Shown: positions 35,103-44,037 of the stretch, piece by piece
Layout: each line of letters begins with the position of its first letter
How positions within the stretch are numbered: the first letter of the stretch is position 1
From: Gammaproteobacteria bacterium
Lineage (GTDB): Bacteria > Pseudomonadota > Gammaproteobacteria > Chromatiales > Chromatiaceae
DNA length: 44,037 nucleotides
Direction of reading: 5' to 3'
NCBI GenBank assembly: GCA_024227135.1
Contig: JAAELC010000385.1
Coordinates: 1-44,037, forward strand
Made by a program: the position numbers and the translations under genes
The notes under the pieces: model-generated
Database searches by the model: none
The model's input: only the letters and a program-made list of their open reading frames with translations
What the model was told of the DNA's origin: nothing

Positions 35103-36266
35103 TCAATCGGGACCTGGCCGAAAAGCCGGGTCCCCCTTTTCGGGAACGAAGTGAAAAACGGGTGAAAACGTAACCGGTGCAAGCGATTCGTTCAGATCAA
35201 AATTATGTAGATTTCCCTTATCGATTACCCGGATGACAGGCCCCATATGCTGCTCGTAAGAGTGTCCTTCGAGTAGATTGACCGCCTGAATGATGGATAG
35301 CCTTCCCTGCAATACCGGTGAATCGGTGGGGGCGGCAAGAATCCGGCTACGGGCAATACCGCGGAAGACACCAGGGGTAAAATAGGTGGAGAGAATCTTT
35401 ATTTCGTTTCTCAGGTCTCTTTCGCGCAATACACTGATCGCGGCTTCGGCCATCAGTGCATTCCCGACAAGATAACGGATCTCTGGATGACCATCCAATG
35501 CATCCTGTACCAGATTGCGCTGAATCGCCTTGCCCGTGTCACCCCATCCGGTGGTCACGATTGCTATGTTGCTGTCGGCTAGTGCGTCTCTGAACCCCTG
35601 ATCGACAAAGGGAACCCAGCCTGCGCCTTTAGGCCCGGGGAACCATGCGACAGGAACAGATTCACGACCGGTTACGTGTCGCTGTACGATATATTCACCA
35701 ACTGAGCGCCCCATCTCGTACCAGGAGACACCTACCTTTGCGGAGATATTTTTGTTGTCGATATCGTTGATCGTGGCCAGTATTGGCATTTTTCTCGAAA
35801 TATCCTGCACCAGGTCTGATAAACCCTGGAAAGAAACCGTACCGAGTATCAGAGCGTCCACGCCTGACATTTCACTGCATCTGGTGACTAGTTTACGCTG
35901 CTGTTCTAATCGCGGATAACCTCCTGCCTCAAATAGACGCAGTTCCACGCCAAGTCGTTTGGCTTCGTCGGTCATTCCATAGTTCACTGCCAGCCAGTAG
36001 GCATCCTTCAGGTGGGGGTATACGACACAGAATGACCAATGACGAGTTGTCGGCATTGCTACCGGGTAGGGAATCCTGTAGGGCTGTCCTGTGTAATCGA
36101 AAGCCGGCTGCCATCCATCTATCAACTGAGAGGTGGCGGGAAGTGTCTGTATAGGCGTCACATAGAGCACAAACCCAAGGGACAGACAGCCCCAGTTCTT
36201 GACAGCTCTTTTTACTATCGAATCCAAGCCTTGCACATGACGGATAGTTTGATGGTTTCCTTGCAT
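35103..36266 (-). CDS. torT: TorT-like periplasmic binding/sensor protein
   Basis: 387 aa, ATG. A long basic n-region (1-26) precedes a hydrophobic stretch that looks like a signal peptide, then a two-lobe periplasmic-binding fold with PFVDQGF, WFPGPKGAGW, VTTGWGDTGKA and YLVGNALMAEAA. E. coli TorT binds TMAO and activates TorS; its partner torS lies divergently 58 bases away. The gene is convergent with torA, 22 bases beyond its stop. A true start further in is possible. Confidence 0.82.
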   Translation of the reverse strand: MQGNHQTIRHVQGLDSIVKRAVKNWGCLSLGFVLYVTPIQTLPATSQLIDGWQPAFDYTGQPYRIPYPVAMPTTRHWSFCVVYPHLKDAYWLAVNYGMTDEAKRLGVELRLFEAGGYPRLEQQRKLVTRCSEMSGVDALILGTVSFQGLSDLVQDISRKMPILATINDIDNKNISAKVGVSWYEMGRSVGEYIVQRHVTGRESVPVAWFPGPKGAGWVPFVDQGFRDALADSNIAIVTTGWGDTGKAIQRNLVQDALDGHPEIRYLVGNALMAEAAISVLRERDLRNEIKILSTYFTPGVFRGIARSRILAAPTDSPVLQGRLSIIQAVNLLEGHSYEQHMGPVIRVIDKGNLHNFDLNESLAPVTFSPVFHFVPEKGDPAFRPGPD

Positions 36267-36324
36267 TTCCTTAAGCCCCAGGCCGATACTGCCGTTTCGG
36301 GGGAGGTATTTTTGTCAGCTTTTT
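36267..36324. promoter_or_regulatory. Divergent torT/torS region
   Basis: A 58-bp gap between divergent genes, too short for two well-separated promoters; some of the torS or torT promoter may lie in the neighbouring coding sequence. A GGGAGG lies at 36301-36306 but is 18 bases from the first torS ATG. Confidence 0.35.
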
Positions 36325-39300
36325 ATGGTATATGGATTAGTCGGCATGGACAAAACTCATTTCCATCGATCCCGGGATAGCAGGGTGATCGAGATTGTCA
36401 AACAGTTGATCTCCAGGCGAAGTCTGAGTGACGTTCTATTGTTGATCTTTGCTGTGGCCGCAATGCTTACGGTAGCTGTTGCGGCTATAGGCTGGTTCAG
36501 TTTTCAGGAGGTAGTCAGTACGCAACGGGCTATCACCACAGATGCTATCCCGGCAGCAGACGCAGTGCAGGTACTCGCTCGCAGCAACATCCGGATCGCT
36601 ACTATCGCACCACAATTTGGTCGTGTTGAAAATAGACAGGAGTACTCGCGGATACTGGAGATTCTTAAGGACCATGTGGCACGTATGGGGTATTTGTTGG
36701 AAGAGCTGGAAGAGCGACAGTTCGAACCAGAGGTGAGATCGGTACTTGCCAAGATCGTCCGGGAAATTGAATCGAATATCAGACAACAAGGGGTGTTGGT
36801 CGGCGAAAGGCTGGATTTAGAGCGCCGCGAGAGAGCACTGCTAAACACCCATCGCAATGCTGGGATGGAGTTGGTTACCCTCTCTGAATCCATGGTGGCC
36901 AATGCTTCAACTTCGATTACTTCGATAATCTCTGGCCTGTACTCAATTATCGATCGGACTGATGAGTCGGGCAGTTCTGCCTATGATGCACTCGATCGGC
37001 TTATAGAGGTCGACATGGACAACATGGAACGTATGTCCGAGTTTCAGCTCATCTGTTTTCAATTGAATGCGCGGATCGAGCAACTTGAGGATACAACCAA
37101 GACCAGTGTCGTATCAAGAATTGAATTCCTGTTCAAAGCCAATCTTGAGGTACTTGAGCGGAGAATTAAAGATATCAACGACCCGCAACGGCGTCGAAAA
37201 GCCGATGGTTACTACCACGTACTGCTTTCCGCAACAGCTACCGGGGGGGTGTTCGATGTACGCCGTACGCGATTTGCATTGATCGATAAGATTGCCAGGT
37301 TACAGCAACTGGGTAATGAAGATGCTTCCCGCCTGAATGAACAGGCGAACAAGCTGCTGGGCGCCGCATCTGATGTAATCGATCGTGCGGGGTTGGAAGC
37401 AGAACAAGCCGTCAACCGGGGGGTGACCGGATTTCTCGTGGTGGCTGCACTATTACTTTTTGCGCTGATAGTTACTTTGTGGGTGCTGATGCGTCACCAC
37501 ATTATTCGTCGCCTGCACGGAATGGAACTCGCAGTTAGGGCGATATCCACTGGGGATTTTGACACGGATATTTCCACAGCCGGTGATGATGAGTTGGCCA
37601 GGCTGGGCCGGGCGCTGGATCAGTTACGAGAAAATACCCGCGAAAGAGAGAGACTCGAGGGTGAGTTGCAGCGCAATCAGCGTAACCTGGAGTGGCAGGT
37701 GGAGAAGCGAACATCCGAACTTAAACGCAGTAATGTCCTGCTGGAAAAAGAGGTGGCTGATCATGCACGGGCGCGCAGTCGTGCCGAGGAGGCAAATCAG
37801 GCAAAGACCACCTTCCTTGGAACCATGAGCCATGAACTGCGTACACCCTTAAGCGGGGTTCTCGGAACACTGCAGCTTCTGAGCGATACCGGACCGAATG
37901 AACGGCAGAGGGAATGCATAAGTATGATCCGCTCCGCAAATACCACATTGCTCGAGATCCTGGAGGATATGCTCGGATATTCGAAGCTCGAATCGGGCAA
38001 GCTGGATATTGAGCACTCACCATTCGTATTGCGTGAATCAATTAACAATATTCTTTCACTTCAGGCACTGCGAGCACATTCCAAAAATATCGCTCTGATA
38101 TGTGATATTGATGATGATGTGCCAAACCGGGTCCTGGGTGATCGTCCCAAGCTCAACCAGATTGTCCTGAATCTTGTTGGAAACGCCGTTAAGTTTACTG
38201 ACGAAGGCTCGGTTACCCTCTCAATAAAGCGATACAGAGATGTGGTAGTAGGACGGGGTGTCACGCTGATATTTACCGTTACTGATACAGGAATAGGCAT
38301 TCCCGAATCAAAGCACAGGGACGTATTCAGCCCGTTCTATCAAGTTGATGATACGGCCCATCGACGTGATGGTGGTACCGGATTGGGTTTAACGATTTGT
38401 AAGAAACTGGTGGAGGCGATGGGGGGGACAATATGGGTGGAGAGTGCGCCAGGTGAAGGCACTTTGGTAGGCTTCCGGCTCACTTATATTCCCGCACTCG
38501 GGACCGCAGACACTGACACAGTGGTCCTGGAGACTCCGTTACCCCCCATAGTTCAGCCATTGAGAGTGCTTGTTGTCGAGGATGACCCTATCAACAGAAC
38601 GGTCTGTCTCCACTATTTGGAGTCCCTGGGACACCAGTCGATACAAGCAAGTGATGGGGGGGAGGCATTGACACTGCTGCAGCAGCAGGTCGATCCGATT
38701 GACGCTGTTCTGATGGATATAAGTCTGCCGGGTTTCTCAGGTGTCGAAGTCGCGATGAGAATCCGTGCATTACCCGATGCCCGTTGGAAATCCGTTCCGG
38801 TTATCGCTATGTCGGCCCACGTATTCGGGGATAACGTGGAAAGCTACTATGCATCGGGTATGGCTGACTTCCTCAGTAAACCATTTACCCGGGATCAGCT
38901 TAGTCGGGCGCTTTATGCTGCAACCTCTGAGCAGGTGAACCAAGAATCCTTGACACTCCCGGAGGAAGTCGAAGTGCCGTCTGTAGCTCCGGTCAGGGAG
39001 TCGCTACTGGACACTGATTACATCGAGGAAGAGTTGGAAACGCTGGGTCAAGTACTGTTTTCAGAGTTGCTCGGATTGTTCATCCAGGAAGCTGGTGGAA
39101 CATTCGATACTCTCGATACCCTTGCAAAAGCCAAAGATTGGTCCGTTCTATCCCGGCATGCGCATCGTTTTAAAAGTGCTGCCGGAAATCTTGGACTATC
39201 CCTTCTTGCCCAACAAGCGCAACGAATTGAGCACTTGACCTTAATTTCGCCCACGGACAGTGATCACATTGCAGTGGAAATTTGCAAATTGCGGGAGACG

Positions 39301-39357
39301 TGCGGCAAGAGTTGCCGGGTACTTCGGAAATTAGTGTCCCATAAAGGGGAGAATTAA
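36325..39357 (+). CDS. torS: TorS-like hybrid sensor histidine kinase
   Basis: 1010 aa from the first ATG; the ATG at 36346 is an alternative start. A membrane helix near residues 36-55, a periplasmic helical sensor resembling E. coli TorS (RQQG.LVG.RL and DALDRLI), a second helix near 371-391, HAMP, HisKA with His503 (MSHELRTPL), HATPase (NLVGNAVKF, DTGIGIP, GTGLGL), receiver with Asp798 (LMDISLPG) and a C-terminal Hpt domain with His947 (HRFKSAAGN). All phosphorelay residues are present. It passes phosphate to TorR in response to TorT. Confidence 0.92.
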   Translation: MVYGLVGMDKTHFHRSRDSRVIEIVKQLISRRSLSDVLLLIFAVAAMLTVAVAAIGWFSFQEVVSTQRAITTDAIPAADAVQVLARSNIRIATIAPQFGRVENRQEYSRILEILKDHVARMGYLLEELEERQFEPEVRSVLAKIVREIESNIRQQGVLVGERLDLERRERALLNTHRNAGMELVTLSESMVANASTSITSIISGLYSIIDRTDESGSSAYDALDRLIEVDMDNMERMSEFQLICFQLNARIEQLEDTTKTSVVSRIEFLFKANLEVLERRIKDINDPQRRRKADGYYHVLLSATATGGVFDVRRTRFALIDKIARLQQLGNEDASRLNEQANKLLGAASDVIDRAGLEAEQAVNRGVTGFLVVAALLLFALIVTLWVLMRHHIIRRLHGMELAVRAISTGDFDTDISTAGDDELARLGRALDQLRENTRERERLEGELQRNQRNLEWQVEKRTSELKRSNVLLEKEVADHARARSRAEEANQAKTTFLGTMSHELRTPLSGVLGTLQLLSDTGPNERQRECISMIRSANTTLLEILEDMLGYSKLESGKLDIEHSPFVLRESINNILSLQALRAHSKNIALICDIDDDVPNRVLGDRPKLNQIVLNLVGNAVKFTDEGSVTLSIKRYRDVVVGRGVTLIFTVTDTGIGIPESKHRDVFSPFYQVDDTAHRRDGGTGLGLTICKKLVEAMGGTIWVESAPGEGTLVGFRLTYIPALGTADTDTVVLETPLPPIVQPLRVLVVEDDPINRTVCLHYLESLGHQSIQASDGGEALTLLQQQVDPIDAVLMDISLPGFSGVEVAMRIRALPDARWKSVPVIAMSAHVFGDNVESYYASGMADFLSKPFTRDQLSRALYAATSEQVNQESLTLPEEVEVPSVAPVRESLLDTDYIEEELETLGQVLFSELLGLFIQEAGGTFDTLDTLAKAKDWSVLSRHAHRFKSAAGNLGLSLLAQQAQRIEHLTLISPTDSDHIAVEICKLRETCGKSCRVLRKLVSHKGEN

Positions 39358-39374
39358 CACAGTGCATGCTGTAA

Positions 39375-39399
39375 AAGCCCATGGTTCAGTAGTGGGCTT
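39375..39399 (-). terminator. Probable terminator of the torR gene
   Basis: AAGCCCA (39375-39381) and TGGGCTT (39393-39399) form a perfect 7-bp stem with an 11-base loop. On the minus strand the stem is followed by TTTTAC, as in an intrinsic terminator. It lies between the convergent torS and torR genes. Confidence 0.55.
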
Positions 39400-39481
39400 G
39401 GGGTATAGGCTGGTGTGTCGAACCGATCAACCTGCTTTTCCAGTGCGCCCCAAAATACCGAGTCCCGGTGACTGATGCAGG

Positions 39482-40192
39482 TTAGCCTGTTTTGGCCGTA
39501 AATACGTAACCTTTCCCGCGGACTGTTGTAATGAACTCAGGGTCTTGTGGATCAGATTCAATCTTTCTCCGCAGACGACGAACCAGTACATCGACGGTGC
39601 GATCATTTGGATCCCACGAACGGTGACTGACAGCCTGCATCAGGCGGTCCCGGCTCAGAACCACTCCTGGATGGTGAACAAGCATTGAAAGCAGGTCAAA
39701 CTCTCCATCCGTCAAAGTGACTCGTTTACCTTCTGGGTTACGCAGTCGCCGACGGGACAGATCGATCCTCCAGCCACTGAACAGATAGTTGTCACCAGCC
39801 TGTATCAGTGGTTCATTTCGACTGCGGCGCAGCAGGTTTTTAACCCTGGCCAGTAGCTCACGCGAGTGAAATGGCTTGGTAACATAGTCATCGGCTCCAC
39901 ATTCCAAGCCGACGATTTTGTCGATGTCATCATTACGCCCAGTGACCAGGATAATTCCAATATTTTCGTGGTGTGTTCGTAATTCTCTGGCAAGTTCGAG
40001 TCCGTCCTTTCCAGGTAAGCCGATATCGAGTAACACGATGTCAGCGGTGGTGCTTACCAGAGCCAGCCACATTTCATCACCATCTTTGGTAGCGATTACT
40101 TGATAACCCTCACTTTGGAAATAGGATTTTAAACGGGCACGGGTAATGTGATCATCATCGACAACAATTATATTGTTACGGTTATTATCCAT
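39482..40192 (-). CDS. torR: TorR-like OmpR-family response regulator
   Basis: 236 aa, ATG. Receiver domain with Asp56 (LLDIGLPG), acidic DDD at 12-14, and Lys in TKPF, followed by a winged-helix DNA-binding domain (SWDPNDRTVDVLVRRLRRKI, TVRGKGYVF). Convergent with torS. It would bind the torA promoter, perhaps at the GTTAAC repeats. A 227-bp gap separates it from the thioesterase gene on the same strand. Confidence 0.9.
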   Translation of the reverse strand: MDNNRNNIIVVDDDHITRARLKSYFQSEGYQVIATKDGDEMWLALVSTTADIVLLDIGLPGKDGLELARELRTHHENIGIILVTGRNDDIDKIVGLECGADDYVTKPFHSRELLARVKNLLRRSRNEPLIQAGDNYLFSGWRIDLSRRRLRNPEGKRVTLTDGEFDLLSMLVHHPGVVLSRDRLMQAVSHRSWDPNDRTVDVLVRRLRRKIESDPQDPEFITTVRGKGYVFTAKTG

Positions 40193-40419
40193 GGGTTGTC
40201 ATCACTCTGAATCAGATCATAGTTTAATCTAAGGAATCACCGATTAAGTCCAATCCCATCGCTGGTATATTTGTAACCTACTGATTAAATGTAATTTCCG
40301 TCGACGTGGGAACGACGGATAAGGAGATTTTCAAATCGGCCCTAAACCAATCGTACAGCAGCATGCATCCTGGTTTGGAGGGTTTTTCAGGCCGAATTGA
40401 ATCCACTCCTTCTTGGGGG
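40193..40419. other. Intergenic region upstream of torR
   Basis: No gene is supported. It holds the torR promoter region and the 3' end of the thioesterase transcript. The left part is AT-rich. I see no certain operator or terminator. Confidence 0.4.
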
Positions 40420-40848
40420 CTAGTCCATCTGACTTTCAGGTGGAATGGAATAGGTCCCCGTTGCATGGGCGACCAGTTCGTTTTCCGCTTCGGTGAAAAC
40501 TGAAACTTCGAGGACTGCCAGGCGCTTCCCCAATTTGATGGATCGGCCCTCGGCGAGCAGATCGCTTTCTGCGGGTTTGCGAAGGAAATTAATGTTGAAG
40601 TTGGTGGTAACCGCCAGTTTGACCTTTCCGATGAGGCTCAGCACCACCGCATACATACAGGCGTCGGAAAGCAGCATCATGTGGGGGCCGGAGATGGTAC
40701 CCCCCGGTCGCACCGAGCGATTGTCATAAGGCAGGCGCATCAGCACCTGTCCCGCCTCGATCTTTTCCAGGGTCAGGCCGGTATCGGCTGCCCAGGGCAG
40801 TTCGTCTACTACGATCTGGTTGAATTCAGCTTTCGAAATTCTGGGCAT
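40420..40848 (-). CDS. PaaI-type hotdog thioesterase
   Basis: 142 aa, ATG after AGGAG. A hotdog-fold thioesterase: RPGGTISGPHMMLLSDACMYA holds the HGG-like helix, and NINFLRKP and GRSIKLGKRLAV are typical of the PaaI/YigI group. It should hydrolyse an acyl- or aryl-CoA; the substrate is unknown. It lies 51 bases after the acyl-CoA dehydrogenase on the same strand, so the two are likely one operon. Confidence 0.8.
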   Translation of the reverse strand: MPRISKAEFNQIVVDELPWAADTGLTLEKIEAGQVLMRLPYDNRSVRPGGTISGPHMMLLSDACMYAVVLSLIGKVKLAVTTNFNINFLRKPAESDLLAEGRSIKLGKRLAVLEVSVFTEAENELVAHATGTYSIPPESQMD

Positions 40849-40899
40849 GGGGTAACTCCTGACTCAGTCTTTCAGTTGGTATTGATCAACCTGCAGAAG

Positions 40900-42684
40900 C
40901 TAAAACTCGCTTTCCTCGTAATCCATCAACAACCCAGAGCCTGATCTGATACCTTCCGCAAGTCCATGGATCTGGGGCAGAAGCCGTCCCATGAAGAAAC
41001 GTGCCGTCGCCAGTTTTGTTCCATAATAACCGGTTTCGTCGTTTTCCTTCGTCGATGCGATGCCGGCCATCTGAGCCCAGAAATAGGCCAGTGCAGTCAG
41101 GGCGAACAGGCGTAGATAATCGGTGGCGGCAGCACCCAGTTCGTCCGGGTTTTCCTCACCCCTTTTTTTCAGCCAGCCGGTCAATCCCTGTAACAGGTTA
41201 CTGGCCTGGGTCAGGGGATCGATAAAAGGACGCATCGAATCGTTGTCCTGCTGCTGCTTGATGTAGCCATCCAGCAGGTCAAAAAACCGCTCAGGCAGTC
41301 GCCCTTCGTGGATAAAGAGTTTTCGCCTTACCAGGTCAAGGGCCTGAACACCGTTGGTTCCCTCGTAAATCTGGGCAATCCGGGCATCACGAACGAACTG
41401 TTCCATGCCCCATTCCCGGACGTAGCCGTGACCGCCGAACACCTGCTGGCACAAGGTGGTGGTTTCGTATCCGTAGTCGGAAAAAAAGGCTTTAATCAGG
41501 GGGGTGATCAGGGCGACCAGGTCGTCTGCAGCCTCCCGGGCTGCCGGGTCCGGGTGTCTATGGGCGATATCGATGTTGACGGCAGTCCAGACCGCGATGG
41601 CCCTCGCCCCTTCGTTGTAAGCCCGGGTGGTCAGAAGCATGCGGCGGATGTCCGGATGGACGAGCAGCGGGTCGGCGGGCTGATCGGGGGCTTTGGCACC
41701 GGTTGCCGAGCGGCTCTGCAAGCGTTCCCGGGCATATTCCACGGCATTCTGATAGGCCACTTCTGCCAGTCCGAGGCCCTGTATGCCGATTGCCAGCCGT
41801 TCGGAATTCATCATGGTGAACATGCAGGCAAGCCCCTTGTTTTCAGGCCCGACCAGATAGCCTTCGGCCTGGTCAAAGTTCATCACGCAGGTCGATGAGG
41901 CTTTAATCCCCATTTTGTGCTCGATGGAGCCGCAGGACACAGCGTTGGATTCACCCGGGGCTCCCTGGGCGTCAGATAGAAATTTGGGGACCAGAAACAG
42001 GCTGATGCCTCTGACCCCCGGAGGAGCGCCGGTAATACGGGCCAGTACCAGGTGAACGATGTTCTCCGTCAGGTCCTGATCCCCGCCGGTAATAAAAATT
42101 TTGGTGCCGCTGATTCTGTAGGTACCTTCCGACGCGGGTTCCGCCCGGGTGCGAATCAGTCCCAGGTCCGTCCCCGCCTGGGATTCGGTCAGGCACATGG
42201 TGCCCGCCCAGGTGCCTTCTACCATTTTTGGCAGGTAACGGGATTTCAGCTCATCGCTTGCATGTTGGGACAGGGCGCTGATAGCTCCCCGGGTGAGGCC
42301 GGGGTAGAGCCCGAATGAGACATTTGAGGAGTTGATCATCTCCTCCATCATGAAGCTGAGGGTTTCCGGTAATCCCTGGCCACCGAACTCCGGGTCGGCG
42401 GCAAGAGAGGGCCAACCCCCCTCCGCATAGGTTTGATAGGCCTCCTTGAAACCCTGGGGGGTGGACACCTGCCCATCGGTGAACCGGCATCCCTCCAGGT
42501 CTCCACTTTGATTGATGGGCTGGAGCAGGGTTTCACACAGTTTTGCTCCTTCCTCCAGAATGGCGTCCACCAGGTCCGGGCTCATTTCCTCATAGCCAGG
42601 CAAGGTACCGAGGGTGTCGTCGGCATTCAGCAGTTCATGAAAAACGAACTGGAGGTCTCTTATCGGGGCTTTGTAACTTGGCAT
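40900..42684 (-). CDS. Acyl-CoA dehydrogenase of the long DmdC/AcdA-like type
   Basis: 594 aa, ATG after GGAG. It has the long acyl-CoA dehydrogenase plan: an N-terminal extension, LTESQAGTDLG, FITGG, and catalytic Glu441 in YEGTNGVQAL, then an extra C-terminal domain of about 125 residues. The plan is that of DmdC (3-methylmercaptopropionyl-CoA dehydrogenase) and its unassigned relatives; whether this one acts in DMSP use or on other acyl-CoAs cannot be decided. No dmdB or dmdD is adjacent. Paired with the thioesterase downstream. Confidence 0.85.
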   Translation of the reverse strand: MPSYKAPIRDLQFVFHELLNADDTLGTLPGYEEMSPDLVDAILEEGAKLCETLLQPINQSGDLEGCRFTDGQVSTPQGFKEAYQTYAEGGWPSLAADPEFGGQGLPETLSFMMEEMINSSNVSFGLYPGLTRGAISALSQHASDELKSRYLPKMVEGTWAGTMCLTESQAGTDLGLIRTRAEPASEGTYRISGTKIFITGGDQDLTENIVHLVLARITGAPPGVRGISLFLVPKFLSDAQGAPGESNAVSCGSIEHKMGIKASSTCVMNFDQAEGYLVGPENKGLACMFTMMNSERLAIGIQGLGLAEVAYQNAVEYARERLQSRSATGAKAPDQPADPLLVHPDIRRMLLTTRAYNEGARAIAVWTAVNIDIAHRHPDPAAREAADDLVALITPLIKAFFSDYGYETTTLCQQVFGGHGYVREWGMEQFVRDARIAQIYEGTNGVQALDLVRRKLFIHEGRLPERFFDLLDGYIKQQQDNDSMRPFIDPLTQASNLLQGLTGWLKKRGEENPDELGAAATDYLRLFALTALAYFWAQMAGIASTKENDETGYYGTKLATARFFMGRLLPQIHGLAEGIRSGSGLLMDYEESEF

Positions 42685-42859
42685 GATGGGCTCCTCGTCG
42701 ATTCAGTGCGGGAATTCTGCTTGAGGAAGAGTGGTGTATTGGGAGGGTATGAATGGATAACCACCCAGATTGATATGTATTCTTCCTGCACGGAACGACA
42801 CATGTGTCATGTTCCTGATCGGATCAAACGTTAATCAGGCGCTCGCAGGAAAGATGCTG

Positions 42860-42888
42860 ACCCGGGAAAGATGCTCTATTTCCCGGGT
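42860..42888. terminator. Perfect 10-bp inverted repeat, possible terminator of the Na/Pi cotransporter gene
   Basis: ACCCGGGAAA and TTTCCCGGGT pair perfectly across a 9-base loop, in the 258-bp gap after the transporter gene. It forms a strong hairpin on either strand, but no long T-run follows on the minus strand. Termination or protection of the RNA 3' end is likely. A short direct repeat (GGAAAGATGCT) precedes and overlaps it. Confidence 0.5.
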
Positions 42889-42942
42889 AGCTTCGTTCCG
42901 GTAGTCTGAGGCCTTGGTTCTGGATACTGCAGGTTTTAACTT

Positions 42943-44037
42943 CTATTCCTGGTTGGCCAGAACCGGCGGTAAAACCTCTTTGGAAATACGCTTGGACAGG
43001 GTGTAGATACGTCGCATCTGATTGACGAATGACATTTCCAGACGCACCAGCTCGATATAGTCCCGGTCGTCCGATGTCAGGCGCTCCGCCTTGCGGGCCA
43101 ACATTCGTTCGGATTGCTCTCGAACGCTGTCTTTGAGCATCATTACCGATTCTGCAGCCCGCTGGTCATTGTCCCGTACCGCCCGCACCGTAAGCTCCAC
43201 CGATTGGATGATAGTGGCATAAAACTCCACGAGCAGATCCCGGGTTTCGTCCCCGGAACTCACACCCAGGTCGACCGCTTTACGCCCGATAGCCACCAGG
43301 TCGGTTTCGATGACATCCGCCAGACTCTCCAGATTGTCTGCTGCTGTCAGCAGTGTTTGAAACTCCCGGCTCTCTTCCTCCGTCAGCATTCCCTGTCGGA
43401 GTTTTCCCAGGTAGTTCAGAGTCTCGGCCTCGAGAATATCCACTTCGTCATCCCGACGAGCGATATCCTCCATGCGCTTTGTGTCCCGATCCGCAAATGC
43501 CGGCTGGATATCCTGGAGCATGTTGAGGGTGATATCTCCCATCCGTCCCACCTCCAGGCGAACCTGCTGCAGCGCCACCGTAGGTGCCGCCAGCGCGGCT
43601 TCATCCAGAAATTCCGGTTGGATAATGACACCTTCTTCCGGAGCACGATCCTTTACCAGCCATTCCGCGAACCGGGCAAACCAAGTGGTAAAGCCAATAA
43701 ATAGTATGGTGTTGATAACATTGAAAAAAGTATTGGCATTGGCGATTTGGCGGGGGACTTCCGCTGCAGCCCGGGCCGACCCCTGCAGTTCAGGACTGCC
43801 AGGGGACAACCAGACGGCGATCTCCACCAGTAGACCGATAACAGGCAACCAGATCACCACACCCAGTACATTGAATGCGACATGCACCACCGAGGCACGC
43901 ACGGCGTCCGTGGATTTGCTGCTCATGATCCCCATGAGTGCGGTGGTGACCGCTGTGCCGATATTGGCACCGAGTGCCAGGGCAATCCCTGCCGGCAGTG
44001 CCAGCAATCCCTCACTGGCCATGGCGATGGCAATACC
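42943..44037 (-). CDS. Na+/phosphate cotransporter family protein with PhoU-like tail (partial)
   Basis: Partial; the 5' end lies beyond the window and the frame stays open to the edge. The visible 365 codons hold the end of the transport core (GIALALGANIGTAVTTALMG, then membrane stretches), and a C-terminal cytosolic PhoU-like domain of about 200 residues with helical repeats. The signature matches the NptA/YjbB group. It would take up or export phosphate with sodium. The first Met at 44022 is internal, not the start. Confidence 0.88.
   Translation of the reverse strand, partial: GIAIAMASEGLLALPAGIALALGANIGTAVTTALMGIMSSKSTDAVRASVVHVAFNVLGVVIWLPVIGLLVEIAVWLSPGSPELQGSARAAAEVPRQIANANTFFNVINTILFIGFTTWFARFAEWLVKDRAPEEGVIIQPEFLDEAALAAPTVALQQVRLEVGRMGDITLNMLQDIQPAFADRDTKRMEDIARRDDEVDILEAETLNYLGKLRQGMLTEEESREFQTLLTAADNLESLADVIETDLVAIGRKAVDLGVSSGDETRDLLVEFYATIIQSVELTVRAVRDNDQRAAESVMMLKDSVREQSERMLARKAERLTSDDRDYIELVRLEMSFVNQMRRIYTLSKRISKEVLPPVLANQE

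Noticed and set aside
1-44037. CRISPR array, tRNA, rRNA or prophage
   Set aside because: I saw no regularly spaced repeats, no tRNA-like folds and no phage genes; the contractile-sheath gene belongs to the T6SS.

Overview
The window reads as the chromosome of a free-living or host-associated marine-type gammaproteobacterium. The reasons are a type VI secretion (T6SS) locus with a threonine-phosphorylation control module, a Tor-type (TMAO/S-oxide) respiration locus, and a branched-chain amino acid catabolic operon, all moderately GC-rich and densely packed. A sulfur-oxidiser-like relative is a guess; no rRNA or tRNA is present to fix the taxonomy.

Layout. (1) 163-22559: a T6SS locus, mostly on the minus strand. 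Reading right to left it is tssJ-tssK-tssL-tssM-tagF-pppA-ppkA, a SUMF1/SPOR gene, a fused tssB-tssC sheath gene, then two unrecognised plus-strand genes (3059-4673), an IalB-family secreted protein, and a two-FHA/lytic-transglycosylase membrane protein. tssA, tssE, tssF, tssG, clpV, hcp and vgrG are not in the window. (2) 22854-32113: a leucine/isovalerate (liu) operon on the plus strand behind a candidate LiuR-type operator. It holds isovaleryl-CoA dehydrogenase, thiolase, a second acyl-CoA dehydrogenase, a DsbA-like isomerase, both methylcrotonyl-CoA carboxylase subunits and HMG-CoA lyase. (3) 32267-40192: a Tor locus with a Tat-exported molybdoenzyme carrying its own C-terminal haem c domain, a TorT-like periplasmic binding protein, a TorS-like hybrid kinase and a TorR-like regulator. 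(4) 40420-44037: a PaaI-type thioesterase with a DmdC-like acyl-CoA dehydrogenase, and the C-terminal part of a Na/Pi cotransporter cut by the window edge.

The most unusual part is the T6SS locus. TssB and TssC are one polypeptide. A single membrane protein joins cytosolic phosphothreonine readers (FHA) to a periplasmic peptidoglycan-cutting domain. A [DE]-x-T-[RVI] type motif recurs in TssL, PpkA (six copies), the FHA protein and the N-terminus of the SUMF1/SPOR protein, suggesting one kinase, many phosphosites and one reader. Two adjacent genes (ppkA and the SUMF1/SPOR gene) are frameshifted as read. One shift lies in a run of 11 G, and the FHA/transglycosylase gene carries a pentanucleotide repeat at its cytosol/periplasm junction, so phase variation is possible, although sequencing error is a live alternative. 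A 141-bp IS66-like MITE with a perfect 8-bp target duplication sits on the ialB stop codon yet leaves the protein unchanged.
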